Shown: positions 1-9,118 of the stretch, in pieces
Numbering within the stretch: the first letter of the stretch is position 1
Layout: each line of letters begins with the position of its first letter
Origin: Terriglobia bacterium
GTDB lineage: Bacteria > Acidobacteriota > Terriglobia > Bryobacterales > UBA6623
Direction: 5' to 3'
Length of the DNA: 64,000 nt
Assembly (NCBI GenBank): GCA_009838515.1
Contig: VXRL01000011.1
Coordinates: 23,713 to 87,712, forward strand
The notes under the pieces: model-generated
Seen by the model: only the letters and a program-made list of their open reading frames with translations
What the model was told of the DNA's origin: nothing
Databases searched by the model: none
Position numbers and translations under genes: made by a program

Positions 1-599
1 AGCGCTTCGGGAAGCCGGGCAACTACTACGCCAGACAGATCAGTCGCTGGTCACGCCAGTACCAAGCCTCCGAGACCGAGACGATCCCGGCCATGGACCA
101 CTTGGCCGACTGGTTGCCCCGGAGCATTCCGGACTTCGAGGAAACCCGGATCGTTCATGGGGACTACCGGCTGGGAAACATGATTCTGCACCCTACCGAG
201 CCTCGCATCGTAGCGGTGCTGGATTGGGAACTGTCCACGCTCGGCGACCCGCTCGCAGACTTGGCCTACAACTTGATGACCTATTACCTCCCCAGTCGTC
301 GCCACCATACCTTGAAGGCCAACGTGCCCCGTCAGACTGGAATCCCATCCCACGAAGAACAACTAGAGCGATATTGCGAGCTTAGCGGGCGTGACGCGAA
401 GAAACACTGGAACTTCTACTTGGCATTCTCGATGTACCGGTCCGCAGCGATCGGCCAGGGCGTTTACAAGCGAGGCCTGGATGGCAACGCTAGTTCGGCC
501 ACTGCGCTGGAGCTGGGGCGCGAGGTGGCCTCCACAGCCGAGATCGCGTGGTCAGTCGCGTGTAACGAGCATCCAGTCGGAGTGCAAGCCGCGGGCTGA
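1..599 (+). CDS. Phosphotransferase (APH) family protein, 5' truncated by window edge
   Basis: The reading frame is already open at base 3 and runs to a TGA at 597-599, so the N-terminus lies outside the window. The visible part holds the kinase-like HGDYRLGN motif (a variant of the Brenner HxDxxxxN motif), followed by VLDWELSTLGDP, whose Asp is expected to bind Mg. These are hallmarks of the aminoglycoside-phosphotransferase fold as found in the N-terminal half of ACAD11-type proteins and stand-alone bacterial homologues often linked to acyl-CoA metabolism. The upstream segment RFGKPGNYYARQ also fits that subgroup rather than antibiotic kinases. The substrate cannot be read from sequence. 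An ATG at base 93 exists but would cut into conserved sequence, so it is not the start. Confidence 0.85.
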   Translation, partial: RFGKPGNYYARQISRWSRQYQASETETIPAMDHLADWLPRSIPDFEETRIVHGDYRLGNMILHPTEPRIVAVLDWELSTLGDPLADLAYNLMTYYLPSRRHHTLKANVPRQTGIPSHEEQLERYCELSGRDAKKHWNFYLAFSMYRSAAIGQGVYKRGLDGNASSATALELGREVASTAEIAWSVACNEHPVGVQAAG

Positions 600-702
600 C
601 CGGCCCTCGCGCCGCGGCCCTCCTGCGCCTGTCCGAGCGCGCCGCCCCTGAGGCCGGATCTCGTCGCTGCCGGCCAAGCAGCGCGGGATGTCTGCGCTCG
701 TC

Positions 703-1683
703 CTACATCCGGCCATCCGCGTCGATGTGATACACCGGTGCGTCGCGTCCAAAGTCCTCGGGCACGCCGTGCGTCGCCATGTCGATCCAAGCTCCGTCGA
801 AGTGTTTCCAAGCGGCTTCCTCGGGCTCGTCGGTATGGCTCACTGGCAGCGAAAGGGTCTCGCACGGACACCTTAGGTGGGAGATGATTGCAAGCACCGT
901 CTCGGGCGGCACGATGATGTCCCGGCGGCCGTATCCGGCCAACGTGGGGCACTCAATGAGCGGTGCGAAGTTCATCGAATCGAAGTAGCTGAGAGTGTGC
1001 ATGACGCGGTCCCGGTCATGGGGCCGGGCCTCGAGATAGCGGCGGACCTCGACGGCACTGCCATGGACCACTAGCTTGAGACGCCCCTCATGCCATCCGA
1101 ACGTTGGCACACCGATGGCTAGGACGTTCGCCGCGCGCGTGACCGCCTGGGACATCAGCGCCAAGGCCCCCGAGAAGCTGAAGCCGTGGAAGACCGTCCG
1201 CCGGGTTCTGTCGCCGAACATCTCCGCGCCAACCTGGCTCGCCCGGATATAGTCGCAGACCGCTCCGCGCAGTACGTACTGGCGGGTGTCGTCGATCCCG
1301 GTCAGCATCCAGCCCCAATCGGAGCGGTTCGGCAGGGCAGCCAGCGACTCGCCGAAGCCCCGGACATCAAACCCCACGACATTGAAGCCGCTGCGCGCCC
1401 ACAGCCATTGCTCCGCGACCCGCCCGCCGTAGCCGTGGGCGTGGATCACCAGCGGGCGCGCGGCGTCGTCTCTCCAGGAGATCGAGTAGCCCCGCAACTT
1501 GACCCGTCCAAGCGATGAGAAGCGTAGCTTGTGACCCTGCAGCTGGCGGTAGACCGGATAGCTGAACGACTCGGCTTCGATGTCTGCAGGCGTCGCCCGC
1601 AATTCGTCCAAAGCTTCGCCCCAGAAGTCGCCGAACCCTACCGGGGTGGTCAGCGCCGGGCGTGCTGGGGGTTGCGTGTCCAT
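703..1683 (-). CDS. Acetyl xylan esterase / cephalosporin-deacetylase-like alpha/beta hydrolase
   Basis: A 326-residue alpha/beta hydrolase of the AXE1 type. The N-terminal segment with GFGDFWGEALDEL resembles the entry helix of AXE1 enzymes. The nucleophile is expected at S169 in HGFSFSGAL, the acid at D255 in GRRDIIVP and the histidine at H283 in SHTDEPE. No signal peptide is evident, so it is probably cytoplasmic and deacetylates imported oligosaccharides or similar small esters. It starts with ATG and is divergent from the cNBD-acyltransferase gene across a 169-bp gap. Family assignment is by motif order and length. The actual substrate is unknown. Confidence 0.8.
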   Translation of the reverse strand: MDTQPPARPALTTPVGFGDFWGEALDELRATPADIEAESFSYPVYRQLQGHKLRFSSLGRVKLRGYSISWRDDAARPLVIHAHGYGGRVAEQWLWARSGFNVVGFDVRGFGESLAALPNRSDWGWMLTGIDDTRQYVLRGAVCDYIRASQVGAEMFGDRTRRTVFHGFSFSGALALMSQAVTRAANVLAIGVPTFGWHEGRLKLVVHGSAVEVRRYLEARPHDRDRVMHTLSYFDSMNFAPLIECPTLAGYGRRDIIVPPETVLAIISHLRCPCETLSLPVSHTDEPEEAAWKHFDGAWIDMATHGVPEDFGRDAPVYHIDADGRM

Positions 1684-1852
1684 GCGAGCGGACTCACCCG
1701 GAAATCCGGTTGGCGGGCCATGATCGTCAAAGATTCATTTGATCGGCCCCATAACGGGAGGCCCAATTCCCCTGCAATGCTAGCATTCTGGTGCGTCAGG
1801 GCGGCCCGGGCTAGCCGCGCACCCCATCGCCAGGGGCGGGACGCAAGCGCTC

Positions 1853-3337
1853 ATGCAGGCACCGCTCGACTTGCTGCGGGACTCGGCTTTCTTCGACGTG
1901 TTCGAGGACGAGGATCTGGTGGCGCTCGCCAGCGAAGCCAAGCGCATGAACTTCCGCAAGGGTGACCGCATCGTGGAGGAGGGAGAACCCTCGGAGCGCC
2001 TCTATATCTTGGTTTCCGGGACCGTCGAGCTCTCGCTGCTCGCACAGCACAGCCCGGACGAGATGGATCCTCGTCTCGACGCGTCCCATGAGAGCATCAC
2101 GATCCACCGGATCAACGAGCCAGGGGCGCTGATCGGGTGGTCCGCTATGGTTGAGCCCTACCGCTGCCGCGCGACCGCCACCGCCCTCGAGATAACCCGA
2201 GTAGTAGCGTTCGACCGCGAACTTGTCGAGGCGCAATGCCAGCAGCGGCCTGGCTTCGGAATCGTCTTCATCAGACGCATCCTGTGGGCCTTGGGGGACC
2301 GGCTCGGCAGCAGCCGAGCGCAGCTAGCCTCGCGGAAGCACTCGCCGGAAGCCGACCAAGTCCGCCTGTTGCTGGCGAAGCGGGGCGGAATGCTCGGCGT
2401 GAACTCGCCGCTGTACAAGATCCCGATCTACCTGGAGAGTCGGCTCACGGCCCCAGACGCCTTCGAGATCCTAGACGGCCTGGCGCGAGCGGACGACGGC
2501 GCGGAGCGGGAACTGGCTCTCGAGTGCCGGCGGCTGGCCGCAGGGGCACAGCGCGAGGCCCAAGTCTTTCGCCAGTTGCAGAGAATCTACGATACGGTAG
2601 CGCAGGCGCCGGAAACCAACACTTCCGAAGAGGTCCGGCAAATCTGCTGCGACGAGTTCCGCAAGCTGTACAACTTCACCGACTACCGAATCGAGGGCTG
2701 GGAGAACCTGCCTGCGGATGCCGGGTTTGTGGTGGTGATGAATCACCTGTCGAATCACCCGGAGAACACGTTGCCCAACGAGTTCCAACTCACGTTGGAC
2801 ACGCACTTCGTCAGCGCGATGATCTTGTACGAGCGCTACAGCGCGGCACCAGTGCGAGTAGTGCGCCAGTCCGAGCCCGATGAGGAAGGGCACAGGAGGT
2901 ACTTCGACCGGTTGGGCTACATCACGGTGACTTCCGGGTCAGTGTCTGCGACCGCTGAGCAGACACGTGACGACTTGCGGCGGGTGCGCGAGCGGTTCCT
3001 CGAGGATGCTCGGGATGTCCTTGCCGCCGGGCGGAATCTTGTGATCTGCCCCGAAGGCGGTTCGACCAAGACCGAGTCGTCGCCGATGCCGTTCCGGGCG
3101 GGGGCCTTCAGGGTGGTGCGCAGTACCGAACCAGAACCGCTGATGGTCCCCATTGCGGTGGCCAACTTTGACAAGCAGATCGCTAGGACTCGCCTGGCGG
3201 CGAAGATCTTCCCCCCGGTCCGACTCTCGGATTCTGTGTCGCCAACCGCTGCCGACGCAGTGCTCTATGAGTTCATCAACCGGTTCAGGGATCGGTACCG
3301 GGGCTTCGTGCGCCAGGCCGCCGAACTCGCTGCGTAG
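1853..3337 (+). CDS. Cyclic-nucleotide-binding domain fused to PlsC-like acyltransferase
   Basis: This 494-residue protein joins two domains. Residues about 8-125 look like a cNMP-binding (CRP-type) beta-roll: LLRDSAFFDVFEDEDL, the glycine-bearing KGDRIVEEGEPSERLYILVSGTVEL, and an RCRAT segment (residues 104-108) where the phosphate-binding cassette would sit. Residues about 255-480 look like a glycerolipid acyltransferase: MNHLSNHPEN around H298 replaces the usual HX4D block and CPEGGSTK at 399-406 matches the PEG block. No membrane helix is obvious. A reasonable reading is a lipid or lysophospholipid acyltransferase gated by a nucleotide, but the departure from a strict HX4D motif leaves activity unproven. 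Confidence 0.8.
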   Translation: MQAPLDLLRDSAFFDVFEDEDLVALASEAKRMNFRKGDRIVEEGEPSERLYILVSGTVELSLLAQHSPDEMDPRLDASHESITIHRINEPGALIGWSAMVEPYRCRATATALEITRVVAFDRELVEAQCQQRPGFGIVFIRRILWALGDRLGSSRAQLASRKHSPEADQVRLLLAKRGGMLGVNSPLYKIPIYLESRLTAPDAFEILDGLARADDGAERELALECRRLAAGAQREAQVFRQLQRIYDTVAQAPETNTSEEVRQICCDEFRKLYNFTDYRIEGWENLPADAGFVVVMNHLSNHPENTLPNEFQLTLDTHFVSAMILYERYSAAPVRVVRQSEPDEEGHRRYFDRLGYITVTSGSVSATAEQTRDDLRRVRERFLEDARDVLAAGRNLVICPEGGSTKTESSPMPFRAGAFRVVRSTEPEPLMVPIAVANFDKQIARTRLAAKIFPPVRLSDSVSPTAADAVLYEFINRFRDRYRGFVRQAAELAA

Positions 3338-3577
3338 TTCTGCGACAGCGCGGATCCGACCGCTCGCGCACCCGCTCGTCCTACCCCAGCCGCTCGCCGC
3401 GAATCGATCTGCGCAATTCCTCTCCCGCAGCTTGTGCGCCATGCGCCGCACGCCCCGCCGTTCGGGCGGTGATGTTCTCTCGCGGCGAGGCCAGCCTCTC
3501 GCAGTTGCTGCGACACTGCCGAGCTGATCGCAAGACCCAGTCCTAGGGCGTTCTGGCATAGACTCAAGGGAGCGGAC

Positions 3578-4369
3578 ATGCGCTACACGTACCGCCAATC
3601 TGGGATGTCGTCAGGCTTCGGCATGATGCCCCCGACGCCGCGCGCCATCAAGCAGTTGCTGTGGGCGAACTTTGGGGCGTGGTTCGTGTTTGCGGTTGCC
3701 TTCGCGATCGGGCTCGGCCCGATCATCGGACTGTTCCGGTGGCTGAGCCTCACTCCGGACATGTTCGTGCGCGGCGCCCTCTGGCAACCCGCCAGCTACA
3801 TGTTCCTGCACGATCCCGGCGGGCTCTGGCATGTGGGCCTCAACTTGTTCGCCCTGTGGATGTTCGGCGGGACCCTGGCGCGCGACTGGGGCGGGCGGCG
3901 ATTCTTGCACTTCTATTTCGCCTGCGGCGCAGGAGCGGCCCTAGTGGACGTGATCATTCGTCTCGTCACGGGCTCGGGCGGCGTGGCGACGGTCGGGGCA
4001 TCGGGTGCGGTGCTGGCTGTAGTCACCGCTTTCGCGGTTACATACCCCAACACGCCCATCCTGATCTCCTTCATCCTGCCGGTACCAGCTTGGGTGGTGG
4101 CGGTGGCCTATGCCGCGATCAATCTTCTGGGTGCGGTTCAGGATTTCTCGCACGGCGGAAATCCGACCGGGACGGCGTTCACTGTCCACTTGGCGGGCAT
4201 GGCGCTGGGATACTACTTCGTCCGGCGCCGGGCCGGGCTCCCAGAGCTCTCTCTGCCATCGTGGAATCCGCAGGCGCGCTACCGCGAGTGGCAACTCAGG
4301 CAGGCGCGCAAGAAGTTCGAGGTCTATATGCGAGATCGAGACAAGCGCAACGGACCAAGAGTGCAATGA
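3578..4369 (+). CDS. Rhomboid family intramembrane serine protease
   Basis: A 263-residue polytopic membrane protein with about six hydrophobic segments. The catalytic dyad is visible: S142 in VGASGAV (the GxSG motif) and H204 in VHLAGMALGY. N89 in HVGLNLFALW fits the oxyanion-hole region of rhomboids, and the WR-type L1 loop region precedes it. After the last helix there is a basic cytoplasmic tail of about 45 residues (RYREWQLRQARKK). It would cut transmembrane substrates within the inner membrane. The 240 bp before it hold no recognisable gene. A proline-rich N-terminal segment precedes the first helix, so the exact start (ATG 3578, 3605 or 3623) is open. Confidence 0.9.
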   Translation: MRYTYRQSGMSSGFGMMPPTPRAIKQLLWANFGAWFVFAVAFAIGLGPIIGLFRWLSLTPDMFVRGALWQPASYMFLHDPGGLWHVGLNLFALWMFGGTLARDWGGRRFLHFYFACGAGAALVDVIIRLVTGSGGVATVGASGAVLAVVTAFAVTYPNTPILISFILPVPAWVVAVAYAAINLLGAVQDFSHGGNPTGTAFTVHLAGMALGYYFVRRRAGLPELSLPSWNPQARYREWQLRQARKKFEVYMRDRDKRNGPRVQ

Positions 4370-4459
4370 AGTCGGGACGCAGCCGCGAATGCGCCGGCCG
4401 GATGGGAATCGGAACCACTCGGCGCACCGGATGGTCTGCTAAACTGGGGGCACAACGAT

Positions 4460-4681
4460 ATGGCACACCTTGAACCAACCATGGCTCTCTTCATGGGGCC
4501 GCTTGGCATGCAAGAGCTGCTCATCATCCTGCTGATCGCTCTGATCATCTTCGGCGGCAAGAAGATCCCGGAGCTTGCGAAGGGGCTGGGGCAGGGCATC
4601 CGCGAGTTCAAGACCTCGCTCAAGGCTGGCGAGGAAGAGGGCCAAGGGACCAGCCAAGCGGGCGCGGCCAAGGACAGCTAG
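4460..4681 (+). CDS. tatA: Twin-arginine translocase subunit TatA/E
   Basis: A 73-residue protein with the TatA layout: a short N-terminus, one hydrophobic helix (QELLIILLIALIIFGG), the conserved FGGKKIPELAKGLGQ hinge and amphipathic helix, then a charged Gln/Gly/Ala tail. TatA forms the protein-conducting element of the Tat system, and at least four proteins encoded in this window carry twin-arginine signals. No tatB or tatC is nearby, so the rest of the system is elsewhere. In-frame ATGs at 4481 and 4493 are plausible alternative starts, because canonical TatA begins close to the GPLGMQEL segment. A GCTAAACT box lies about 14 bp before the chosen start. Confidence 0.9.
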   Translation: MAHLEPTMALFMGPLGMQELLIILLIALIIFGGKKIPELAKGLGQGIREFKTSLKAGEEEGQGTSQAGAAKDS

Positions 4682-4898
4682 CTCGACCCCTCACGCCGGG
4701 GCGAATCGCGTTCGCGCCGCAGCCACGCAGTCCGCTCATTCTCTCGATCCGCTTCGCGACGCGCCGAGCGCCGTGAAGTCTAGAACCAACCTGGGCTAAA
4801 ATGTTTTCTATGGCGAGCCGGTCGTGAACCGCGCCATGTGTCGGCGAGTGGCCGGGGTTGGTCGTGGGTTCGCTGCCGGTTAGCGATTCCGGTCCGCG

Positions 4899-6248
4899 AT
4901 GCCGCGCCCAATCCATGTAGTCGGAGCAGGGCTGGCGGGCTCCGAGGCTGCCGTCCAGATCGCCCGCCATGGTGTGCCGTGCGTGCTGCACGAGATGCGC
5001 CCGGGCAAGCGGACCCCGGCTCACCAGACCGATGCCCTGGGCGAGTTGGTCTGCAGCAACTCCCTCAAGACCGAGACACAGGGCAGCGCTCCGTGGCTTC
5101 TGAAGGAGGAGTTGCGCCGCATGGGTGCGATGTCGATGCGGGTCGCGGCCGAGGTGCGGATTCCGGGCGGGACCGCTCTGACGGTCGATCGTGGCTTGTT
5201 CGCGCGAGGTGTGACCGATGCGGTGGAATCGGAGCCGTTGATCAAGATCGAGCGCGGCGAGGTCACCGATCTCGCGACTGACAGCGACAAGATCTGGATC
5301 ATCGCTACGGGGCCTCTGACGAGCGACGCCTTGGCGGAGGCGATCGCCGAGCGCACGGGGAACGATCGCCTGTACTTCTACGACGCGATCAGCCCGATCG
5401 TCGACGCGGAAACGATCGATATGTCGGTCGCCTATCGCGGCTCGCGCTACGGGCACTCTATCGATGGCAGCGATGACTACGTGAACTGCCCGCTCACCAA
5501 AGAGCAATACGAGCGGTTCCTGGCCGCCCTGCTGGCTGCCGAGCAGCACCATTCCAGCGATTTTGACAATCCCAACTACTTCGAGGGCTGCTTGCCGATT
5601 GAAGAGATTGCTCGACGGGGTGCGGACACGCTGCGTTTCGGGCCGATGAAGCCCGTTGGCTTGCGCGACCCGAGGACAGGGCGGGGCGCCTACGCCGTTG
5701 TGCAGCTCCGCCAGGAGGACGCCCGGGCCGGCTCGTACAACGTCGTGGGATTCCAAAACCATCTTAAGTACGGCGAGCAGAAGCGCTTGCTTCGCATGAT
5801 TCCCGGCTTGGAGCGCGCCGAGTTCTTGCGCTTCGGGCAGATTCATCGCAACACATATATCAACGCGCCCGCCCTGCTGCTTCCGACGCTCCAGTGGAAG
5901 CAGCACGCCAACATCCTGTTCGCAGGCCAGATCTCGGGCGTCGAGGGGTATGTGGAGTCCATAGCGACGGGCCTGATGGCCGGTTGGAACGCTGTTCGCC
6001 TGTCCCTCGGGCAAGCCTTGCTGGAATGGCCGCCCGCCACCGCCCACGGATCCCTCTGCCGCTACATTTCCGGTGCCGACCCGGACAACTACCAGCCGGC
6101 AAACATCACGTTCGACCTGTTGCCTCCACCGTCAGCTGAGCTGAAACGGAAGTTTCGAAAGCAGAAGCGGGAGCGGCGCCGGCAGCAGTGCGCGCTGGGG
6201 CTAGCCGCGCTTGACGAGTTTCTCAATGTCCAGCAAGCAGCAGCCTGA
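4899..6248 (+). CDS. trmFO: Methylenetetrahydrofolate--tRNA-(uracil-5-)-methyltransferase TrmFO
   Basis: A 449-residue flavoprotein of the GidA-related TrmFO family, which makes m5U54 in the T-loop of tRNA using methylene-THF and FAD. The FAD-binding motif HVVGAGLAGSEAA is at the N-terminus. It is followed by the family signature ELVCSNSLKTE, then NYFEGCLPIEE, RFGPMKPVGLRDP and the C-terminal GQISGVEGYVES. Length is normal for the family. It is followed directly by xerC, with the end of trmFO overlapping the recombinase start by about 23 bp. The same order (gid then codV/xerC) is known from Bacillus and relatives. A GCTAAAAT box at 4796-4803 may be its -10 element. Confidence 0.96.
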   Translation: MPRPIHVVGAGLAGSEAAVQIARHGVPCVLHEMRPGKRTPAHQTDALGELVCSNSLKTETQGSAPWLLKEELRRMGAMSMRVAAEVRIPGGTALTVDRGLFARGVTDAVESEPLIKIERGEVTDLATDSDKIWIIATGPLTSDALAEAIAERTGNDRLYFYDAISPIVDAETIDMSVAYRGSRYGHSIDGSDDYVNCPLTKEQYERFLAALLAAEQHHSSDFDNPNYFEGCLPIEEIARRGADTLRFGPMKPVGLRDPRTGRGAYAVVQLRQEDARAGSYNVVGFQNHLKYGEQKRLLRMIPGLERAEFLRFGQIHRNTYINAPALLLPTLQWKQHANILFAGQISGVEGYVESIATGLMAGWNAVRLSLGQALLEWPPATAHGSLCRYISGADPDNYQPANITFDLLPPPSAELKRKFRKQKRERRRQQCALGLAALDEFLNVQQAAA

Positions 6249-7170
6249 CGACACCATCTCGGCGGCGGCGACGCGGTTCTTGGCGTCGTTGCGGGCACGC
6301 AACGCATCGGAGAACACGATTGCGAGCTACGGCAGGGACCTAGGCTTGTTCGTCAGCCATTTCGGTTCCGACCAAGGGCAGGCCCTATCGGTGGGACGAG
6401 TCACGCGGCTAATGATTCGCGAGTTCATGGCCGAGGGCCGCTCGAAAGGTCTGTCACCAGCGACACTGGCGCGCCGCTTGGCGGCCCTGAGGGGCTTCTT
6501 CGACTACTTGGTTCTCGAGGAGGGCCTTCCCAACAATCCGGCCCGCAGCCTCGCGGCTCCCAAGATATCCCAGAAACTGCCTCCCGTCATGAGCGCCGAG
6601 GATACCAATCAAATGGTCAATGCCGTGCGGTTCGACAGCGAGCGAGACCGCTTTCCAGACAAGGTCGTTCGCGACCGCCTGATCTTTGAACTGCTCTACG
6701 GTGCGGGGCTGCGTGTCAGCGAGCTCGTCGGCTTGAACCTGAACGACATCGACAGGGCCGAGCGCTGGATCGAAGTCAGAGGCAAGGGTCGCAAGGAACG
6801 CCAAGTGCCGTACGGAGTGCGAGCTGACGAAGCGCTGGAACGCTACTTGACGGTGCGGGAGCGTCTCGAGGCACCGCGCACGGAGAAGGCCTTGTTCCTG
6901 CACCGCTGGGGAGGGAAGCTACGACGCCTGACGCCTCGCAGCGTCGGATTGATCGTCAAGAAGTACGCACGCTTGCTGAGTGGCGACCCATCCCTGCATC
7001 CGCACTCGTTGCGGCACGCCTTCGCCACGCACTTGCTCTCCGAGGGAGCGGACCTGCGCGCAATCCAGGAGCTATTGGGCCACGCCAGCCTGTCGACCAC
7101 GCAGAAGTACACCCAACTGTCCATGAGCGAGTTGATGAAGGTTTACGACGCGGCGCACCCGAAGGCCTAG
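6226..7170 (+). CDS. xerC: Tyrosine recombinase XerC/XerD
   Basis: A 314-residue tyrosine recombinase with an N-terminal SAM-like core-binding domain (ENTIASYGRDL) and a C-terminal catalytic domain. Catalytic residues visible in order are Arg in YGAGLRVSELVGL, Lys in VRGKGRKERQVP, His and Arg in HPHSLRHAFATHL, His in LGHASLSTTQ and the nucleophilic Tyr in QKYTQLS. Length and the absence of other phage or integron genes fit a chromosome-dimer-resolution recombinase. Its position behind trmFO favours the XerC/CodV type. The ATG at 6226 is preferred over the TTG 15 bases upstream. A dif site was not identified in the window. Confidence 0.92.
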   Translation: MSSKQQPDDTISAAATRFLASLRARNASENTIASYGRDLGLFVSHFGSDQGQALSVGRVTRLMIREFMAEGRSKGLSPATLARRLAALRGFFDYLVLEEGLPNNPARSLAAPKISQKLPPVMSAEDTNQMVNAVRFDSERDRFPDKVVRDRLIFELLYGAGLRVSELVGLNLNDIDRAERWIEVRGKGRKERQVPYGVRADEALERYLTVRERLEAPRTEKALFLHRWGGKLRRLTPRSVGLIVKKYARLLSGDPSLHPHSLRHAFATHLLSEGADLRAIQELLGHASLSTTQKYTQLSMSELMKVYDAAHPKA

Positions 7171-7261
7171 CCTCGGCGCCAGATTTCCCGTTCCGCGCTA
7201 AAGTGGGGTGGTCAGCAGCCGGCTGGAGCGTCCGCCGAGAGCGCAGGAATTCATCGCAACA

Positions 7262-8701
7262 ATGCCGAAACGGACGCTCTTTCTCAACCCGCCGTCGTAC
7301 GAGAACTTTGACGGCGGCGCCAGTTCCCGCTGGCCCGCCACGCGGGAGATTGAATCGTACTGGTACCCGGTCTGGCTCTGCTACCCGGCCGGGATGTTGG
7401 GGGATAGCACCGTTGTCGATGCGCCTCCGCACAAGCTCAAGCCCGCCGATGTGAGGGGCTTGGCGAACTCGTACGAGTTCATGGTCCTGTTCACCTCGAC
7501 TCCCGGGTTTGCCAACGACTGCGTCTTGGCAGAGTCGATGAAGGCTCTAAACCCCGACCTCGAGATCTGCTTTGTCGGACCTCACGTTGGCTCTCGCCCC
7601 GCCGAGAGCTTGCGGGCGTGTCTGGCCATAGACTTCGTGATTCGCAAGGAGTTTGACTTCCAAGTCGTTGATTTCGCGAACGGCAAGCCCTTCAGCGAGC
7701 TCGGAGGTGTCAGCTATCGAAATGGTGCCGGCGAGGCCGTGCACAACCCGGATGTGCCTCTGGTCGAGGACTTGGACGCGCTGCCTTGGGTGACACCTGT
7801 CTACAAGCGCTGCCTAGATGTGGAGCGCTATAACGTCCCCTTTCTCAAGCATCCGTACGTGTCGTTCTACACCGAGCGCGGCTGTCCTGCTCTGTGCACG
7901 TTCTGCCTTTGGCCGCAGACCATCTCGGGCCATCGCTGGCGCACGCGCTCGGCGGATGACGTGGCTGCCGAGGTGCGCTGGACGCTCGACAACTTCCCGG
8001 ACATCAACGAGATATTTTTCGATGACGATACCTTCAACATTCGCAAGGACCGCGTACTGGAGCTGTGCGCAAAGCTCAAGCCGCTAGATTTCACTTGGTC
8101 CTGCACGTCCCGTGTCAATGTCGATTACGAGACTCTGAGGACCATGAAGGACGCAGGTTGCCGACTGCTGATCGTCGGCTACGAGTCAGGCGATCCGCAG
8201 ATCCTGAAGAACATCAAGAAGGGAGCCACCGTCGAGCGGGCCCTCAAGTTCACCCGGGATGCCCACAAGGCTGGCCTGACTATCCACGGCGACTTTATCG
8301 TCGGCTTGCCGGGTGAGACACGCGAGACCATCCAACGCTCCTTGGAGTTTGCCAAGCGGCTCGACACGGAAACGATCCAAGTCTCTGTGGCGCACCCCTA
8401 TCCGGGCACCTCGTTCTTCGACGAGGCCGTGGCCAACGGCTGGCTCACCGATGGCTCGATGACGGATGCAGCGGGCCACCAGGTGCCCAACATCCGCTAT
8501 CCAGACCTAGACCAGAAAGAGATCCTGCAGTGGGTCGAGCGTTTCTATGACGAGTACTACTTCCGTCCGCGGGCGGCGTGGCGCATCGTCAGGAAGGCGA
8601 TGTTTGATGCCAAGGAGCGCCGTCGGCTGGCGAAAGAAGCCCGCGAATACTTGGCTTTGCGAGCTAAGCGCAAGGAATACGCCCTCGACACCCACCCCTG
8701 A
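7262..8701 (+). CDS. hpnJ: HpnJ-like B12-binding radical SAM protein (hopanoid side-chain modification)
   Basis: A 479-residue protein with an N-terminal cobalamin-binding-like domain and a radical SAM domain. The iron-sulfur motif CxxxCxxC is at C208, C212 and C215 in ERGCPALCTFCLWPQT. The N-terminus (TLFLNPPSYENFDGGASSR) and the block HPYVSFYTERGC match what I recall of HpnJ, the enzyme implicated in forming the cyclitol ether head of composite bacteriohopanepolyols. No other hpn or squalene-hopene cyclase gene is in the window. The ATG at 7262 is chosen because conserved sequence begins there. An earlier in-frame start at 7208 would add 18 unconserved residues. A GCTAAAGT box at 7198-7205 may be a -10 element. 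Confidence 0.85.
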   Translation: MPKRTLFLNPPSYENFDGGASSRWPATREIESYWYPVWLCYPAGMLGDSTVVDAPPHKLKPADVRGLANSYEFMVLFTSTPGFANDCVLAESMKALNPDLEICFVGPHVGSRPAESLRACLAIDFVIRKEFDFQVVDFANGKPFSELGGVSYRNGAGEAVHNPDVPLVEDLDALPWVTPVYKRCLDVERYNVPFLKHPYVSFYTERGCPALCTFCLWPQTISGHRWRTRSADDVAAEVRWTLDNFPDINEIFFDDDTFNIRKDRVLELCAKLKPLDFTWSCTSRVNVDYETLRTMKDAGCRLLIVGYESGDPQILKNIKKGATVERALKFTRDAHKAGLTIHGDFIVGLPGETRETIQRSLEFAKRLDTETIQVSVAHPYPGTSFFDEAVANGWLTDGSMTDAAGHQVPNIRYPDLDQKEILQWVERFYDEYYFRPRAAWRIVRKAMFDAKERRRLAKEAREYLALRAKRKEYALDTHP

Positions 8702-8802
8702 ACGGCGGCGCGAACCCGCGATTGGATTGCCAGCTCGGCCTCGCCCGAGCCGCTGTCCGGGCATAGATTTCCACAACTGTGTTGGAAAACTGACAGTGGA
8801 AC

Positions 8803-8846
8803 TGTGGAAATCCTGTGTGTAGAGGTTGGAAACTGCTATCTAACTT
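8803..8846 (+). repeat. 44-bp composite repeat module, copy A
   Basis: Four blocks, TGTGGAAA, CCTGTGTG, GTTGGAAA and TAACTT, occur here with exactly the same spacing as in the copy at 9075-9118, while the bases between blocks differ. Overall 31 of 44 positions match. Constant spacing with free linkers suggests a bound multi-site element rather than a recent duplication. Confidence 0.75.
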
Positions 8847-9074
8847 ACGCACAGACCAGCATTACCGAGTCTGTGCGGCGAAGCTGTGGAAACCTTGCAC
8901 GCCTACTGATGGTTGGTTGGCGTAGCGGCCGCTCGCTGGAGGTCGCTGCGGCAACTCCGTGCCCTTGCCGGCACGTACCACCGCTCTGGCCTGGGCGGGC
9001 TGCCTGCCCTCGGCTAGAGTCGGGTGGTCGCGGGTCGAGATTTCCACACCCTAGGCAAGATTCGTGTGAAGCGG

Positions 9075-9118
9075 TGTGGAAAACCTGTGTGCGCCTGTTG
9101 GAAAAGACTCCGTAACTT
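9075..9118 (+). repeat. 44-bp composite repeat module, copy B
   Basis: Second copy of the module at 8803-8846, 272 bp downstream and on the same strand. It contains the exact 9-mer TGTGGAAAA, then CCTGTGTG, GTTGGAAA and TAACTT at identical offsets (0, 9, 22 and 38). Confidence 0.75.

Noticed and set aside
4620..6047. 475-codon minus-strand frame opposite trmFO and tatA
   Set aside because: It is antisense to well-conserved TrmFO sequence and shows no recognisable domain.
8733..8750. GCTCGG/CCGAGC hairpin after hpnJ as a terminator
   Set aside because: The stem is only 6 bp and no T-run follows on either strand.
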